From assembly GCA_003249935.1 (NCBI GenBank), contig QKHT01000201.1:1-54838 (forward strand): 54,838 nt of DNA, given 5' to 3'. Below, one piece after another: positions 46,562 to 54,675 of this stretch. A program made the position numbers and the translations under genes. Numbering within the stretch: the stretch's first letter is position 1; each line of letters begins with the position of its first letter. The notes under the pieces are model-generated. The model was not told the DNA's origin and searched no databases. It worked only from the letters and a program-made list of their open reading frames with translations. The DNA is from Bacteroidota bacterium. Its GTDB lineage: Bacteria > Bacteroidota > Bacteroidia > Bacteroidales > UBA5342.

Positions 46562-47950
46562 TTAAATTAATCGTTTAATGTCATTAATTATTCTAATGGC
46601 CAATTCATCTGCTTTTTCAGTCGTTTCGGCTTCGGCATAAACCCGAACAATGGGTTCGGTATTTGATTGCCGGAGATGAACCCAGCCTTCGGGGAAATCG
46701 ATTTTTACACCATCTATAGTCGATATTTCGTTTTCTGCACTGTATTTTTCGATAATTTTAGTGAGTGCCGCTTTAAATGCTGCGGTATCTGATATATCGA
46801 GTTTGTTTTTCGAGATGACATATTGCGAGAATTGTTTTCTGATTTCGGATACCGGTTGATTCTTTTCTGCAAGATAGGAAAGGAATAGTGCGATGCCCAC
46901 GAGGGCATCACGGCCATAATGACTATCCGGATAAATTACGCCTCCATTACCTTCACCACCAATTACGGCATTGGTCGCTTTCATTTTTTCAACTACATTT
47001 ACTTCGCCCACTGCCGAAGCATTATAGATTCCCCCATGTTTTCTTGTTATATCACGGAGAGCACGGGAAGAACTTAAATTCGAAACGGTATTTCCAGGTT
47101 TGGTTGTAAGAATATAATCAGCTACTGCAACAAGCGTATACTCCTCGCCGAACATTGTTCCATCTTCGCACACAATAGCTAATCGATCCACATCAGGATC
47201 AACCACAAACCCAACATCTGCTTTATTTGATTTTACAACTTCAGATATTTCGGTTAGATTTTCGGGAAGTGGTTCAGGATTATGGGGAAAGTATCCATTT
47301 GGTTCGCAATAAAGTTTAATAATCTGTTCAACCCCGAGTTCTTTCAGAAGTTCCGGTATACAAAGGCCGCCAACCGAGTTGACACAGTCGATTGCAACCC
47401 TGAAATTGGCATTTTTAATGGCTTGAACATTAACCATTGGCAATTTAAGAACTTCGTCGATGTGTATTTGGGCGTATCCCGGTTTGGTGGTTCTTGAACC
47501 GATTTCGTCGATGTTTGCAAATTCTACCGAGCCATCGTTAATAATTTTTAGCAGTGCTTCGCCATCGGCAGCCGACAGAAACTCTCCCTTTCCGTTCAGC
47601 AGTTTTAGCGCATTCCATTGATCGGGATTATGGCTGGCAGTAAGTATGATGCCACCATCGGCTTTTTCTATCGTAACGGCGATTTCGGTTGTTGGTGTAG
47701 TGGCCAACCCAATGTTAAGAACATTTATGCCCATAGACATAAGAGTGCCACATACTAATTCGTCGACCATTGGTCCCGAACGTCGCGCGTCGCGTCCAAC
47801 CACTACAAGTGGATTTTTCTTACCTGAGGCTGTTTTTATCCATTTGGCATACGCCGAAACATATTTTACAATGTCTACGGGAGTGAGGCCTGAACCGGCT
47901 GCACCTCCGATGGTGCCTCTAATGCCGGAAATTGAAGAAATAAGTGCCAT
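46562..47950 (-). CDS. glmM: Phosphoglucosamine mutase (phosphohexomutase family)
   Basis: Converts glucosamine-6-phosphate to glucosamine-1-phosphate for cell-wall precursors. The 462-residue protein has the phosphoserine loop ILTASHNPDQWNALK, the magnesium loop DPDVDRLAIV, the sugar-binding GEGNGGVIYPDSHYGRDAL and the C-terminal phosphate-binding RQSNTEPIVRVYAEA. Phosphomannomutase-like members of the same family are hard to tell apart by eye; glmM is the usual name in this phylum. It ends a run of four closely spaced minus-strand genes, 40 bp after the methyltransferase. Confidence 0.88.
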   Translation of the reverse strand: MALISSISGIRGTIGGAAGSGLTPVDIVKYVSAYAKWIKTASGKKNPLVVVGRDARRSGPMVDELVCGTLMSMGINVLNIGLATTPTTEIAVTIEKADGGIILTASHNPDQWNALKLLNGKGEFLSAADGEALLKIINDGSVEFANIDEIGSRTTKPGYAQIHIDEVLKLPMVNVQAIKNANFRVAIDCVNSVGGLCIPELLKELGVEQIIKLYCEPNGYFPHNPEPLPENLTEISEVVKSNKADVGFVVDPDVDRLAIVCEDGTMFGEEYTLVAVADYILTTKPGNTVSNLSSSRALRDITRKHGGIYNASAVGEVNVVEKMKATNAVIGGEGNGGVIYPDSHYGRDALVGIALFLSYLAEKNQPVSEIRKQFSQYVISKNKLDISDTAAFKAALTKIIEKYSAENEISTIDGVKIDFPEGWVHLRQSNTEPIVRVYAEAETTEKADELAIRIINDIKRLI

Positions 47951-47990
47951 TGTATATTGCGTTTATTTTTGAAAATTTAGCAGATTAAAT

Positions 47991-48635
47991 TTAAGCTTTT
48001 TCAAAACTGTATAAGTTATAGTCGAAAATGCGACCACCTTTTAATTTGTTTTGGGATGTAAGCTTCATTTGATGATTGTAAAACAAATGAAGATATTCTT
48101 GTTCCGTTTTCTGATGTGGATGTAATACATCGAATGGCCCAGATGCAAAAATCTTTTTTAACCAAGTTTTTTTGTGAACATCAAGCGATACGATGAGCCT
48201 TCCTCCGGAATTGGTCAGTTTGCAAAGTTTTTTTACAGATTCTTCAAGATTTTCGAAATGGTTTAGAGCATTCAAACAGAAAACAACATCGAACGAATTG
48301 ATTGTATTAAAGGCTTCGAAGCTGATATTGTTGAACTTAACCCATGGATACATTTTACGACTAAAAAAAGAGAGTTCGTTTTCGTAGCTTTGAAGTAGGG
48401 GGTCGACAGCAGTTATATCTGCATTTTCGAGCATAATGTACATTCCTGCAGGGCCGCAACCAACATCTATTGCAGAGATGTCGGTTGTTTTGATTGGGGG
48501 TTCAATCTTATCTAATACCGATTGCCAGTAGCGTTTTTTATCTTTAAGATATTGTGGATTCTGACTTTTTGCATACGATTTCCACCATCGGATTTCGAAG
48601 TACTGAGCCAGTTTCCAACGGCTTTTGTTATTCAT
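47991..48635 (-). CDS. Class I SAM-dependent methyltransferase
   Basis: A 214-residue methyltransferase with substrate unknown. Motif I reads AIDVGCGPAGMYIMLENADITAVDP (about 56-80), motif II FDVVFCLNALNHFENLEESV, and motif III GGRLIVSLDVHKK. No substrate domain is added. The start codon lies 2 bp after the stop of the DUF2797 gene, so translation is probably coupled. Confidence 0.85.
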   Translation of the reverse strand: MNNKSRWKLAQYFEIRWWKSYAKSQNPQYLKDKKRYWQSVLDKIEPPIKTTDISAIDVGCGPAGMYIMLENADITAVDPLLQSYENELSFFSRKMYPWVKFNNISFEAFNTINSFDVVFCLNALNHFENLEESVKKLCKLTNSGGRLIVSLDVHKKTWLKKIFASGPFDVLHPHQKTEQEYLHLFYNHQMKLTSQNKLKGGRIFDYNLYSFEKA

Positions 48636-48637
48636 TG

Positions 48638-49432
48638 TTAATAATATAATTCAATTTCGACGCCGGTTTGCGATCGCATATTCATAGCGGCACCATGTTC
48701 GAATAAAAGATATTGCCCTTTAATTCCGGACAATACGCCTTCAACCATTTCGTCGCCCGGTAAATTAATTACCTTAGTAATGTATGGATAATATTTTACC
48801 TGATACAGAAATGTGTTTAACAAATCCTCATCGATATAGTATTGCTGTAATTCTGAGGGCAATAATGTAAGTAAATTGTGCTTTTCGTTTATCAGATTTA
48901 CATCTGTTGGAAATTTCTCAAGGAGCATTTTTCTAAAATCGGTTTTGTCTGCATAAAATTGTTTTAGAAAAACTTCGCAAACCCCGGCGATATAACGGTT
49001 AGGAACGCGCAATACCGGAATTGCACAGATGGCACCCTGATCGAGCCACCGGATTGGTATTTGTGTTTCGCGGGTTACGCCAACTTTTATTGTATTGGTA
49101 TAAGAAAGATATACAATATGTGGCTGAATATGGTTGGCTTCGGCCCATACCATATCGCGGGCTATACCTAAATGTGCTTTACAAAGTTCCGGTCTTAATA
49201 CGCAAGCTTCATTTTGAGGCAATGCACTAAAACAATTCCAGCAAAAACCTTCGCCATACGTCTTTGAAAGTGCTGCTTCGCATGCAACGCATCTGATGTT
49301 TCCGGTAGCTTTAATTGATATTCTTTTACCAATGAGCGAATTGAACTTTACATGTACATTGCCCGAAATCCATTCATAATCCACTGGTCTGCATGGGGTT
49401 GCCGTAAGTTTGCACAAATATCCTTTTACCAT
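48638..49432 (-). CDS. DUF2797 family protein
   Basis: A 264-residue protein of unknown function. A four-cysteine motif (CVACEAALSKTYGEGFCWNC, about 48-67) probably binds zinc, and a further conserved core includes CEVFLKQFYADKTDFRKML. Length and motif match DUF2797 as I remember it. It lies between a TonB-dependent receptor (16 bp) and the methyltransferase (2 bp). Confidence 0.8.
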   Translation of the reverse strand: MVKGYLCKLTATPCRPVDYEWISGNVHVKFNSLIGKRISIKATGNIRCVACEAALSKTYGEGFCWNCFSALPQNEACVLRPELCKAHLGIARDMVWAEANHIQPHIVYLSYTNTIKVGVTRETQIPIRWLDQGAICAIPVLRVPNRYIAGVCEVFLKQFYADKTDFRKMLLEKFPTDVNLINEKHNLLTLLPSELQQYYIDEDLLNTFLYQVKYYPYITKVINLPGDEMVEGVLSGIKGQYLLFEHGAAMNMRSQTGVEIELYY

Positions 49433-49448
49433 TATTTATTTTAAGTCC

Positions 49449-51842
49449 TTAAAATTCTATCATTAATCCAATGGATGGAAGCAAGGTACCACTCTCATTT
49501 TTTAGCTGTTCGAGCTCATAATGTGTTGCATCTTTTAAAACCGGTGAACCATTGGAATCCAATTTTTTTGCAAGAAATGGTTGACCTTGGTATTTAAAGT
49601 TGTATGCATTTTGAAGATCGAGATACATGCCTAACATCCAGCCCGAAAAATAGTAATATTTATCGACGCGTACATCAAGTTGGTGGAAATTTTTTAGTCT
49701 GAGTGAATTAAATTTGGAATAATCGAGATAGGCTTGCCCTTTTAAGTCATAAGCTTCGATGTTCGACGACAGTTCTTCGTTGTAGGGTGTGTATGGTGCT
49801 CCGCCTACAAATCGCCAACGCAAACCAATAAGCCAGTTTTTTGGCAATGTTTGGCTGCCTGTAAGTGTAAACAAGTGTCGGTTGTCCCATGCCGAAGGTA
49901 GGTAGATGCCGTTTCCATTGTCGAATTCACTGCGAACATAAGTGTAGGAAGCAATAAAATTAAGTCCTTTATGTCCGGTCCAGCGAGCCAGCATTTCGAG
50001 CCCCAAAGCACGACCTTTGGATGAGGATGCAACCGGTTCATCGCCAAAAACGCCATAATCGCCTCCTTTGGATGCCATCGATACCGAATCGCGCAGCGAA
50101 AGCGGATAGTTAGCATAATTTTTATAAAAACCTTCGATGGTGAATTTGGCATGGTTCACCGGGTTGAATTCGAGCCCTGCGGAAAGTTGCTGTGACTGAA
50201 TGTAGGAAATGTGATTTGCTTTATTAATAAGCGTTTTGTTTTCGTCGCGATATCCCAAAGTGGTGTATGCGGGCAACTGGAAGTAAATTCCTGAACCAAA
50301 ATTGAATGCCCAACGGTCTGAAATTTGGTAGGAACCACTGAGCCGTGGTGAGATTTGGTTGAGTGGATTGGACATATCCGCAGAATAGGTATTTCCGTCG
50401 ACCCGGATGCCAAGTGAAAGGTTCAGCCTTGCATTATTACTTTGACCCGAGAATTGTGCAAATGAGTGATATCTGAAAAAACCGAGGGAAGAGGTGTTGT
50501 CGATAATCAGTTTTTGATTATTTACAAAAAGTTGTTGGTATACGCTATTATTAAAGGTGCTTTGTTCCATACCTGCACCATATACAAATTTGTATCGGTT
50601 GAGCCGCATGGCGTGTTCGTAGCGTATTTTGGTTTCTACTTCGTCACTCACCAAATCGTAATTCAGGTTAGCCTTACTCGATTCGTCATTATTTAAGTAT
50701 TTGTATATTTTATTGTTCAAATGGTTTCGACTCAATGCCAGTGTTTGAAACCCGTTTTTTACATAGTGTTTATATACTGCACCCACAGTGTAGTTCCACT
50801 GGTCGTTGTAGGGTAGGTAGCCCAAAATATACTTTTTGTCGGGTGTGTCGCCTGCATCCTTGTTTAGAGTAAGCACATCGAATGCACCAATACCAATAAC
50901 GGTTAATTCGTTTTTTTCGTCGATTCGCGTTTTTGTTTTAATGGTTACGTCGTTAAAAGTTGGTAAAAACGGCAATCCAATCGCACCGAAAAGTAGTTGG
51001 AGGTACGATCGGCGTGCACTTGCAAGGTATGTGGTTTTTTTTCCGATGGGTCCGTCTGTCGACAGAGATACTTCGGAAGCACCAAGCGTTGCTTTGTACT
51101 TCCGTTCTTCCTGGTTGCCATCAATCAGTTTAAGATCGAGCAAAGCACTTAGTCCATCGCCTCTGTTTACAGGGAACGAGCCCGATGTAAATTCGGCTTC
51201 GCGTATCAGGTCGGCATTAATAATCCCAACCGGTCCGCCCGATGCACCCTGTGTGGCAAAATGGTTCAGATTCGGAATTTCGATGCCATCTACGTAAAAC
51301 GAATTTTCTGATGGTCCACCACCTCTTACAATCAAGTCGTTTCGAAAAGAAACGGTACTTCCAACGCCCGGAAACGCTTGGATTACACGGCTAATATCCC
51401 GATTTCCACCCGGGCTGCGCTCAATTTCGCTAATGCCTATTCTGCGAAATGAAAGAGGCGTTTCCTCCGGTTTCCTAAAGGTGTTGGCCTGAACTTTTAC
51501 CTCCGAGAGCGTTTGTGAGGTCTGTTGTAACTGAATGTTAAAGTAGTTAATGCCCGGTCTGAGGTTTATCTCTTCGGTCACTTTTCGTTCGTAGCCCACA
51601 AAAGAGACTTCGAGTCTGATGATTCCGGGTTTCAGCCCATCGATTACATAATTGCCTTTTTCATCTGCAACGGCACCAATTGCTGCTTCCCATAACTTTA
51701 CGGTGGTAAACGGAATTGGCCTGTTGGTAGTATAATCAGAAATTTTACCCTTTAGTGTCGTTTGGGCTGTTGCTATCCATATTGTTGATAAAAAAAAACA
51801 AATGGCAGAAAATCTTTTGTTTGTCAATTTGGTATGGCTCAT
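49449..51842 (-). CDS. TonB-dependent outer-membrane receptor
   Basis: A 797-residue outer-membrane receptor. After the signal peptide (about 1-26), a carboxypeptidase-regulatory-like domain (about 28-110, TTLKGKISDYTTNRPIPFTTV) precedes the plug domain (about 125-245, VIQAFPGVGSTVSFRNDLIVRGG and FYVDGIEIPN) and a 22-stranded barrel. No SusD partner is adjacent, so it is not a classic glycan importer; metal, siderophore or peptide uptake are options. It appears to lead an operon with DUF2797, methyltransferase and glmM genes. Confidence 0.92.
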   Translation of the reverse strand: MSHTKLTNKRFSAICFFLSTIWIATAQTTLKGKISDYTTNRPIPFTTVKLWEAAIGAVADEKGNYVIDGLKPGIIRLEVSFVGYERKVTEEINLRPGINYFNIQLQQTSQTLSEVKVQANTFRKPEETPLSFRRIGISEIERSPGGNRDISRVIQAFPGVGSTVSFRNDLIVRGGGPSENSFYVDGIEIPNLNHFATQGASGGPVGIINADLIREAEFTSGSFPVNRGDGLSALLDLKLIDGNQEERKYKATLGASEVSLSTDGPIGKKTTYLASARRSYLQLLFGAIGLPFLPTFNDVTIKTKTRIDEKNELTVIGIGAFDVLTLNKDAGDTPDKKYILGYLPYNDQWNYTVGAVYKHYVKNGFQTLALSRNHLNNKIYKYLNNDESSKANLNYDLVSDEVETKIRYEHAMRLNRYKFVYGAGMEQSTFNNSVYQQLFVNNQKLIIDNTSSLGFFRYHSFAQFSGQSNNARLNLSLGIRVDGNTYSADMSNPLNQISPRLSGSYQISDRWAFNFGSGIYFQLPAYTTLGYRDENKTLINKANHISYIQSQQLSAGLEFNPVNHAKFTIEGFYKNYANYPLSLRDSVSMASKGGDYGVFGDEPVASSSKGRALGLEMLARWTGHKGLNFIASYTYVRSEFDNGNGIYLPSAWDNRHLFTLTGSQTLPKNWLIGLRWRFVGGAPYTPYNEELSSNIEAYDLKGQAYLDYSKFNSLRLKNFHQLDVRVDKYYYFSGWMLGMYLDLQNAYNFKYQGQPFLAKKLDSNGSPVLKDATHYELEQLKNESGTLLPSIGLMIEF

Positions 51843-51927
51843 TACTACTGTATATTATTGTTCATCTGGTTAATACATAAAACCAAAAACAATACGAAAT
51901 GTTTTCCGAATATTTACTTTTAAAATA

Positions 51928-51957
51928 AAAAAGGTCACCGTAACCGATGACCTTTTT
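51928..51957 (-). terminator. Rho-independent terminator of rplS
   Basis: A 10-bp stem AAAAAGGTCA/TGACCTTTTT (51928-51937 with 51948-51957) and a 10-nt loop, 20 bp after the rplS stop; the T-run lies within the stem end on the minus strand. Confidence 0.85.
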
Positions 51958-51976
51958 ATATTCGCGTAAAGCGAAA

Positions 51977-52324
51977 TCACATTCTTTTTTCTTTGATACG
52001 TGCTTTTTTACCTCTGAGTGCACGCAAATAGTACAGTTTTGCTCTGCGAACAACACCATGTTTGTTTACAGTAATACTGTCGATAAATGGAGACTCGAAA
52101 GGGAAAATACGCTCAACACCGATGTTGTCAGAAATTTTACGAACGGTAAAGGTTTTTTTTGTGCCCTGACCTTTGATTCTGATTACAACACCACGGAACA
52201 TCTGAATACGTTCCTTGTTGCCTTCAACAATTTTGTAAGCAACAGTGATGGTATCACCGCTTTTAAACTCCGGATAGTTTTTTTCGATCGCAAATGCTTG
52301 CTCCGCAATTTTAATTAAATCCAT
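51977..52324 (-). CDS. rplS: 50S ribosomal protein L19
   Basis: A 115-residue protein at the subunit interface. The conserved [29 protein letters not shown] and [21 protein letters not shown] are present. Single-gene unit with its own promoter and terminator. Confidence 0.98.
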   Translation of the reverse strand: MDLIKIAEQAFAIEKNYPEFKSGDTITVAYKIVEGNKERIQMFRGVVIRIKGQGTKKTFTVRKISDNIGVERIFPFESPFIDSITVNKHGVVRRAKLYYLRALRGKKARIKEKRM

Positions 52325-52386
52325 TGTAATACTATTTAAAAATTAAGAGCAATGTAACAGGCCACTTATAATTCCCGACAGAGATT

Positions 52387-52398
52387 GCCCAATTGGGC
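52387..52398. promoter_or_regulatory. 12-bp palindrome at the rplS transcription start
   Basis: GCCCAATTGGGC is a perfect palindrome covering the predicted start site of rplS, directly after the -7 element. Possible operator or leader structure. Confidence 0.45.
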
Positions 52399-52400
52399 GG

Positions 52401-52431
52401 CAAATATAGTACTTAATTCACAATATACCAA
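52401..52431 (-). promoter_or_regulatory. Promoter of rplS
   Basis: Minus strand TTG (52429-52431), a 20-bp spacer and TATATTTG (52401-52408). Predicted start near 52394, giving a leader of about 70 nt. Confidence 0.7.
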
Positions 52432-52433
52432 CC

Positions 52434-53324
52434 CTATTTTCTATTTTTCCAGTCTCTTGGATCATATTTTCTGCGTACGCCATGCGAGTTGTTACAGTCG
52501 TAATTGTCGCGTATAGCTTTTCGTGGTTGCATGTTGCGCGGCGTATTTTTGCTTTTTTTTGTAAAATGGTACTTAATACCCACTTGAAGAATATAATAAA
52601 AATCATTACCGCCCGATGCTCCGGGTGCCGACGTAGCATTGATGGGTTCAAATTTGCCGCTGACCTTGTTGTAAAATATGTTATTTGCCAAATCATAGGG
52701 ATACGTTTCGTGTCCATCCAGTCCATCCGAAAACGCGCTGTTTCCATTGACTTCGCCAAACAGGGTAAATTTTCGGCTCAAATTCAAATCCACGCCCATA
52801 CCAGCTTTCAGTGCCATCGCATTGCCTTTGCCATGAGCCGGAATACAGGTGTTGTCGGGCGTTCCGGGAATGCCAAACCACGGTGCCCCATCGCCCCATA
52901 AAACCATTTCATTGTATTGCATGTACGCTGCACCAAAAGAAAAATAAGGTTCAATCAATCGCTTTGAACTCGTGGTTATTATGCTCATAATATTTAGATT
53001 AGCCGTAACTCCAAATTCGTAAAAATCCGAATTCATGGTTCTTCTCACAAGTGCTCCGGCAAATTCGGTGCCGGTAAAATTGCCTTTAAGTAAGCTCGTT
53101 TTTATATTAAACCACGGCAATGGGTTCACCTGAAAAAGTATGCCATAAGCACTCGATACATTATCCGAAGGCGGAAAATCGCCAAAAATGGCATTTGCTC
53201 CACCCGAAATACCAATAGTATACAAATTGTCCGGCTCCTTAAAATTATTGTATTGTGCTTGTAATAAGCAGGTTGAAAATAAAAATAAGGATAAAAAAAT
53301 GCGATTAATATTGGTGCAAAACAT
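52434..53324 (-). CDS. Outer-membrane beta-barrel protein (DUF6089-like)
   Basis: A 296-residue exported protein with signal peptide (about 1-23). The alternating pattern of aromatic and polar residues (YTIGISGGANAIFGDF, SDFYEFGVTANLNI, IEPYFSFGAAYMQY, FYYILQVGIKYHF) indicates an eight-stranded barrel. The start of the mature part resembles the DUF6089 family linked with the gliding/T9SS machinery, but that is not secure. The basic C-terminal tail (KKSKNTPRNMQPRKAIRDNYDCNNS and on) lies outside the barrel. It is expressed from its own promoter upstream. Confidence 0.75.
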   Translation of the reverse strand: MFCTNINRIFLSLFLFSTCLLQAQYNNFKEPDNLYTIGISGGANAIFGDFPPSDNVSSAYGILFQVNPLPWFNIKTSLLKGNFTGTEFAGALVRRTMNSDFYEFGVTANLNIMSIITTSSKRLIEPYFSFGAAYMQYNEMVLWGDGAPWFGIPGTPDNTCIPAHGKGNAMALKAGMGVDLNLSRKFTLFGEVNGNSAFSDGLDGHETYPYDLANNIFYNKVSGKFEPINATSAPGASGGNDFYYILQVGIKYHFTKKSKNTPRNMQPRKAIRDNYDCNNSHGVRRKYDPRDWKNRK

Positions 53325-53369
53325 ATTTGCGAAATTGTAATGTTAAAATTCTCTCTGTTATTAACATAG

Positions 53370-53403
53370 CAAATATATAAAACGGTTCTAAATAAAAAAA
53401 CAA
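53370..53403 (-). promoter_or_regulatory. Promoter of the beta-barrel gene
   Basis: Minus strand TTG (53401-53403), a 23-bp spacer and TATATTTG (53370-53377). The spacer is at the long end of the accepted range. Confidence 0.5.
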
Positions 53404-53441
53404 AACCCCAAATTTAGTTCCATCCTAGCGATAATAATTGC

Positions 53442-53541
53442 AAGGGCGTGCCCTTCGCCTCCGGCTCAGGTCGGGCTTTTCGCTTGTAGTCCTCGGCTCG
53501 CAAGCTCGCCTGTGGGCTACCGCTTCAATCCCTCACGCATG
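53442..53541. repeat. Structured intergenic repeat of a Bacteroidota type
   Basis: About 100 bp that are much richer in G and C than the surroundings. It has a tight AAGGGC-GT-GCCCTT palindrome at one end (53442-53455), a GTAG...CTAC stem in the middle, and reads GCGTGAGGGATTGAAGCGG from the far end on the minus strand. I remember elements with these same ends as common in genomes of this phylum. It lies between the beta-barrel promoter and the activase gene. Confidence 0.7.
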
Positions 53542-53566
53542 GTTCTTAGCTTTGCAGAATTTGCGT

Positions 53567-54502
53567 TTAGTGTGAGATATAACCCGTGACGGCTATTCCC
53601 AATGCCGGAAATTCATTCTGAATAGCCAAAACACGAGAATAATCAACTGAATTTTGCGTCTTGTCATTTAACGCCCATTTTATTCCCATTCGCAGGTATT
53701 TGTCTTCGCACAAATCGTTAAACATGCAAAGTTCCCAGTTTTTAACCTGTTTTAGCGAATGCTCAATAAACTGACCTATGGCAAAGAGGTTTTCGTTATC
53801 GTCGGTTATTCCGGGAATAAGCGGTGTGCGAATTTCAATTTCAGGAAAAGAAGAATGGCTTGTCCGAAAACTGTTCAGCCATTCAATAGTACCCATTAAT
53901 TTTTGAATAGGCAACCCCGTGTATTTAAGTGATTGTTCAGGATCAAGTGTTTTAATGTCGAGAAAAACAAGATCGGTAAACGGTATAATTTTCTCCAATG
54001 CCGATTCCGATACCATTCCTGAAGTATCAAACGCGGTATGAATTCCCTCTTCTTTACATCGTTTAAATAATTCGGAAACAAAATCGGGATGGTTTCCGGG
54101 TTCGCCGCCCGTAACAGTTACTCCGCCGCCCGACGATTCGAACAGGTATTTATCCTGAAGAATAATTCGCATCAATTCGTCGACCGACTGTTCTTCTCCA
54201 ATCTTCTCAATAGCTTCGGATGGGCAAACCACTGTGCAAAGCTGACATCCGATGCAAGTATTTCGGTCGATTGTAATTCCATTCTCTGACAATTCTATTG
54301 CATTTACCGGACACATTTCAACGCAAGTTCCGCAGCCAATACATTTGGAGGCATTAAACCACACTTCCTTCTTTGGACTGATGCCTTCGGGATTATGGCA
54401 CCAGGTACAATGCAAAGGGCAGCCTTTAAAATAGATAACAGTTCGGAAACCCGGACCGTTATGGGTATTGAGTCGGTCTATTTTAAAAATTAGTGCTTTC
54501 AT
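53567..54502 (-). CDS. Glycyl-radical enzyme activating protein (radical SAM)
   Basis: Installs a glycyl radical on a partner enzyme under anaerobic conditions. The radical SAM cluster motif is Cys28, Cys32, Cys35 (GCPLHCTWCHNPEG). A double 4Fe-4S ferredoxin insert follows, with Cys54, 57, 60, 64 and Cys83, 86, 89, 93. The GGVTVTGGEPGNHPDF motif near residue 125 completes the family pattern. At 311 residues it matches PflA-like activases with extra clusters (such as YjjW or CutD types). No glycyl-radical enzyme gene lies in the window, so its partner is unknown. The usual SPASM domain of sulfatase maturases is absent. Confidence 0.9.
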   Translation of the reverse strand: MKALIFKIDRLNTHNGPGFRTVIYFKGCPLHCTWCHNPEGISPKKEVWFNASKCIGCGTCVEMCPVNAIELSENGITIDRNTCIGCQLCTVVCPSEAIEKIGEEQSVDELMRIILQDKYLFESSGGGVTVTGGEPGNHPDFVSELFKRCKEEGIHTAFDTSGMVSESALEKIIPFTDLVFLDIKTLDPEQSLKYTGLPIQKLMGTIEWLNSFRTSHSSFPEIEIRTPLIPGITDDNENLFAIGQFIEHSLKQVKNWELCMFNDLCEDKYLRMGIKWALNDKTQNSVDYSRVLAIQNEFPALGIAVTGYISH

Positions 54503-54612
54503 GTAAATTTTAATAGTGGCAATATTGTTTATTTTTTCTAATCAATAGTTCGGTGAAAAAAACAATTAATTGACTGAAAATCAACAAAATAAATTACTAA
54601 AAATTTGGATAA

Positions 54613-54675
54613 AGCCCTGAAAATCAGTATCTTAATAGATTATTCCGTAATTTAAAAAGAATGATCTTCAGGGCT
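54613..54675 (+). repeat. Inverted repeat around the transposase start codon
   Basis: AGCCCTGAA (54613-54621) and TTCAGGGCT (54667-54675) can pair with 45 nt between them. The ATG at 54661 lies just inside the second arm. The first arm could also be part of the terminal inverted repeat of the element. Confidence 0.6.

Noticed and set aside
53567-54502. Anaerobic sulfatase maturase (anSME), which the three Cys-type sulfatases need
   Set aside because: The protein has the ferredoxin insert directly after the CxxxCxxC motif and lacks a SPASM domain, so it is a glycyl-radical activase.
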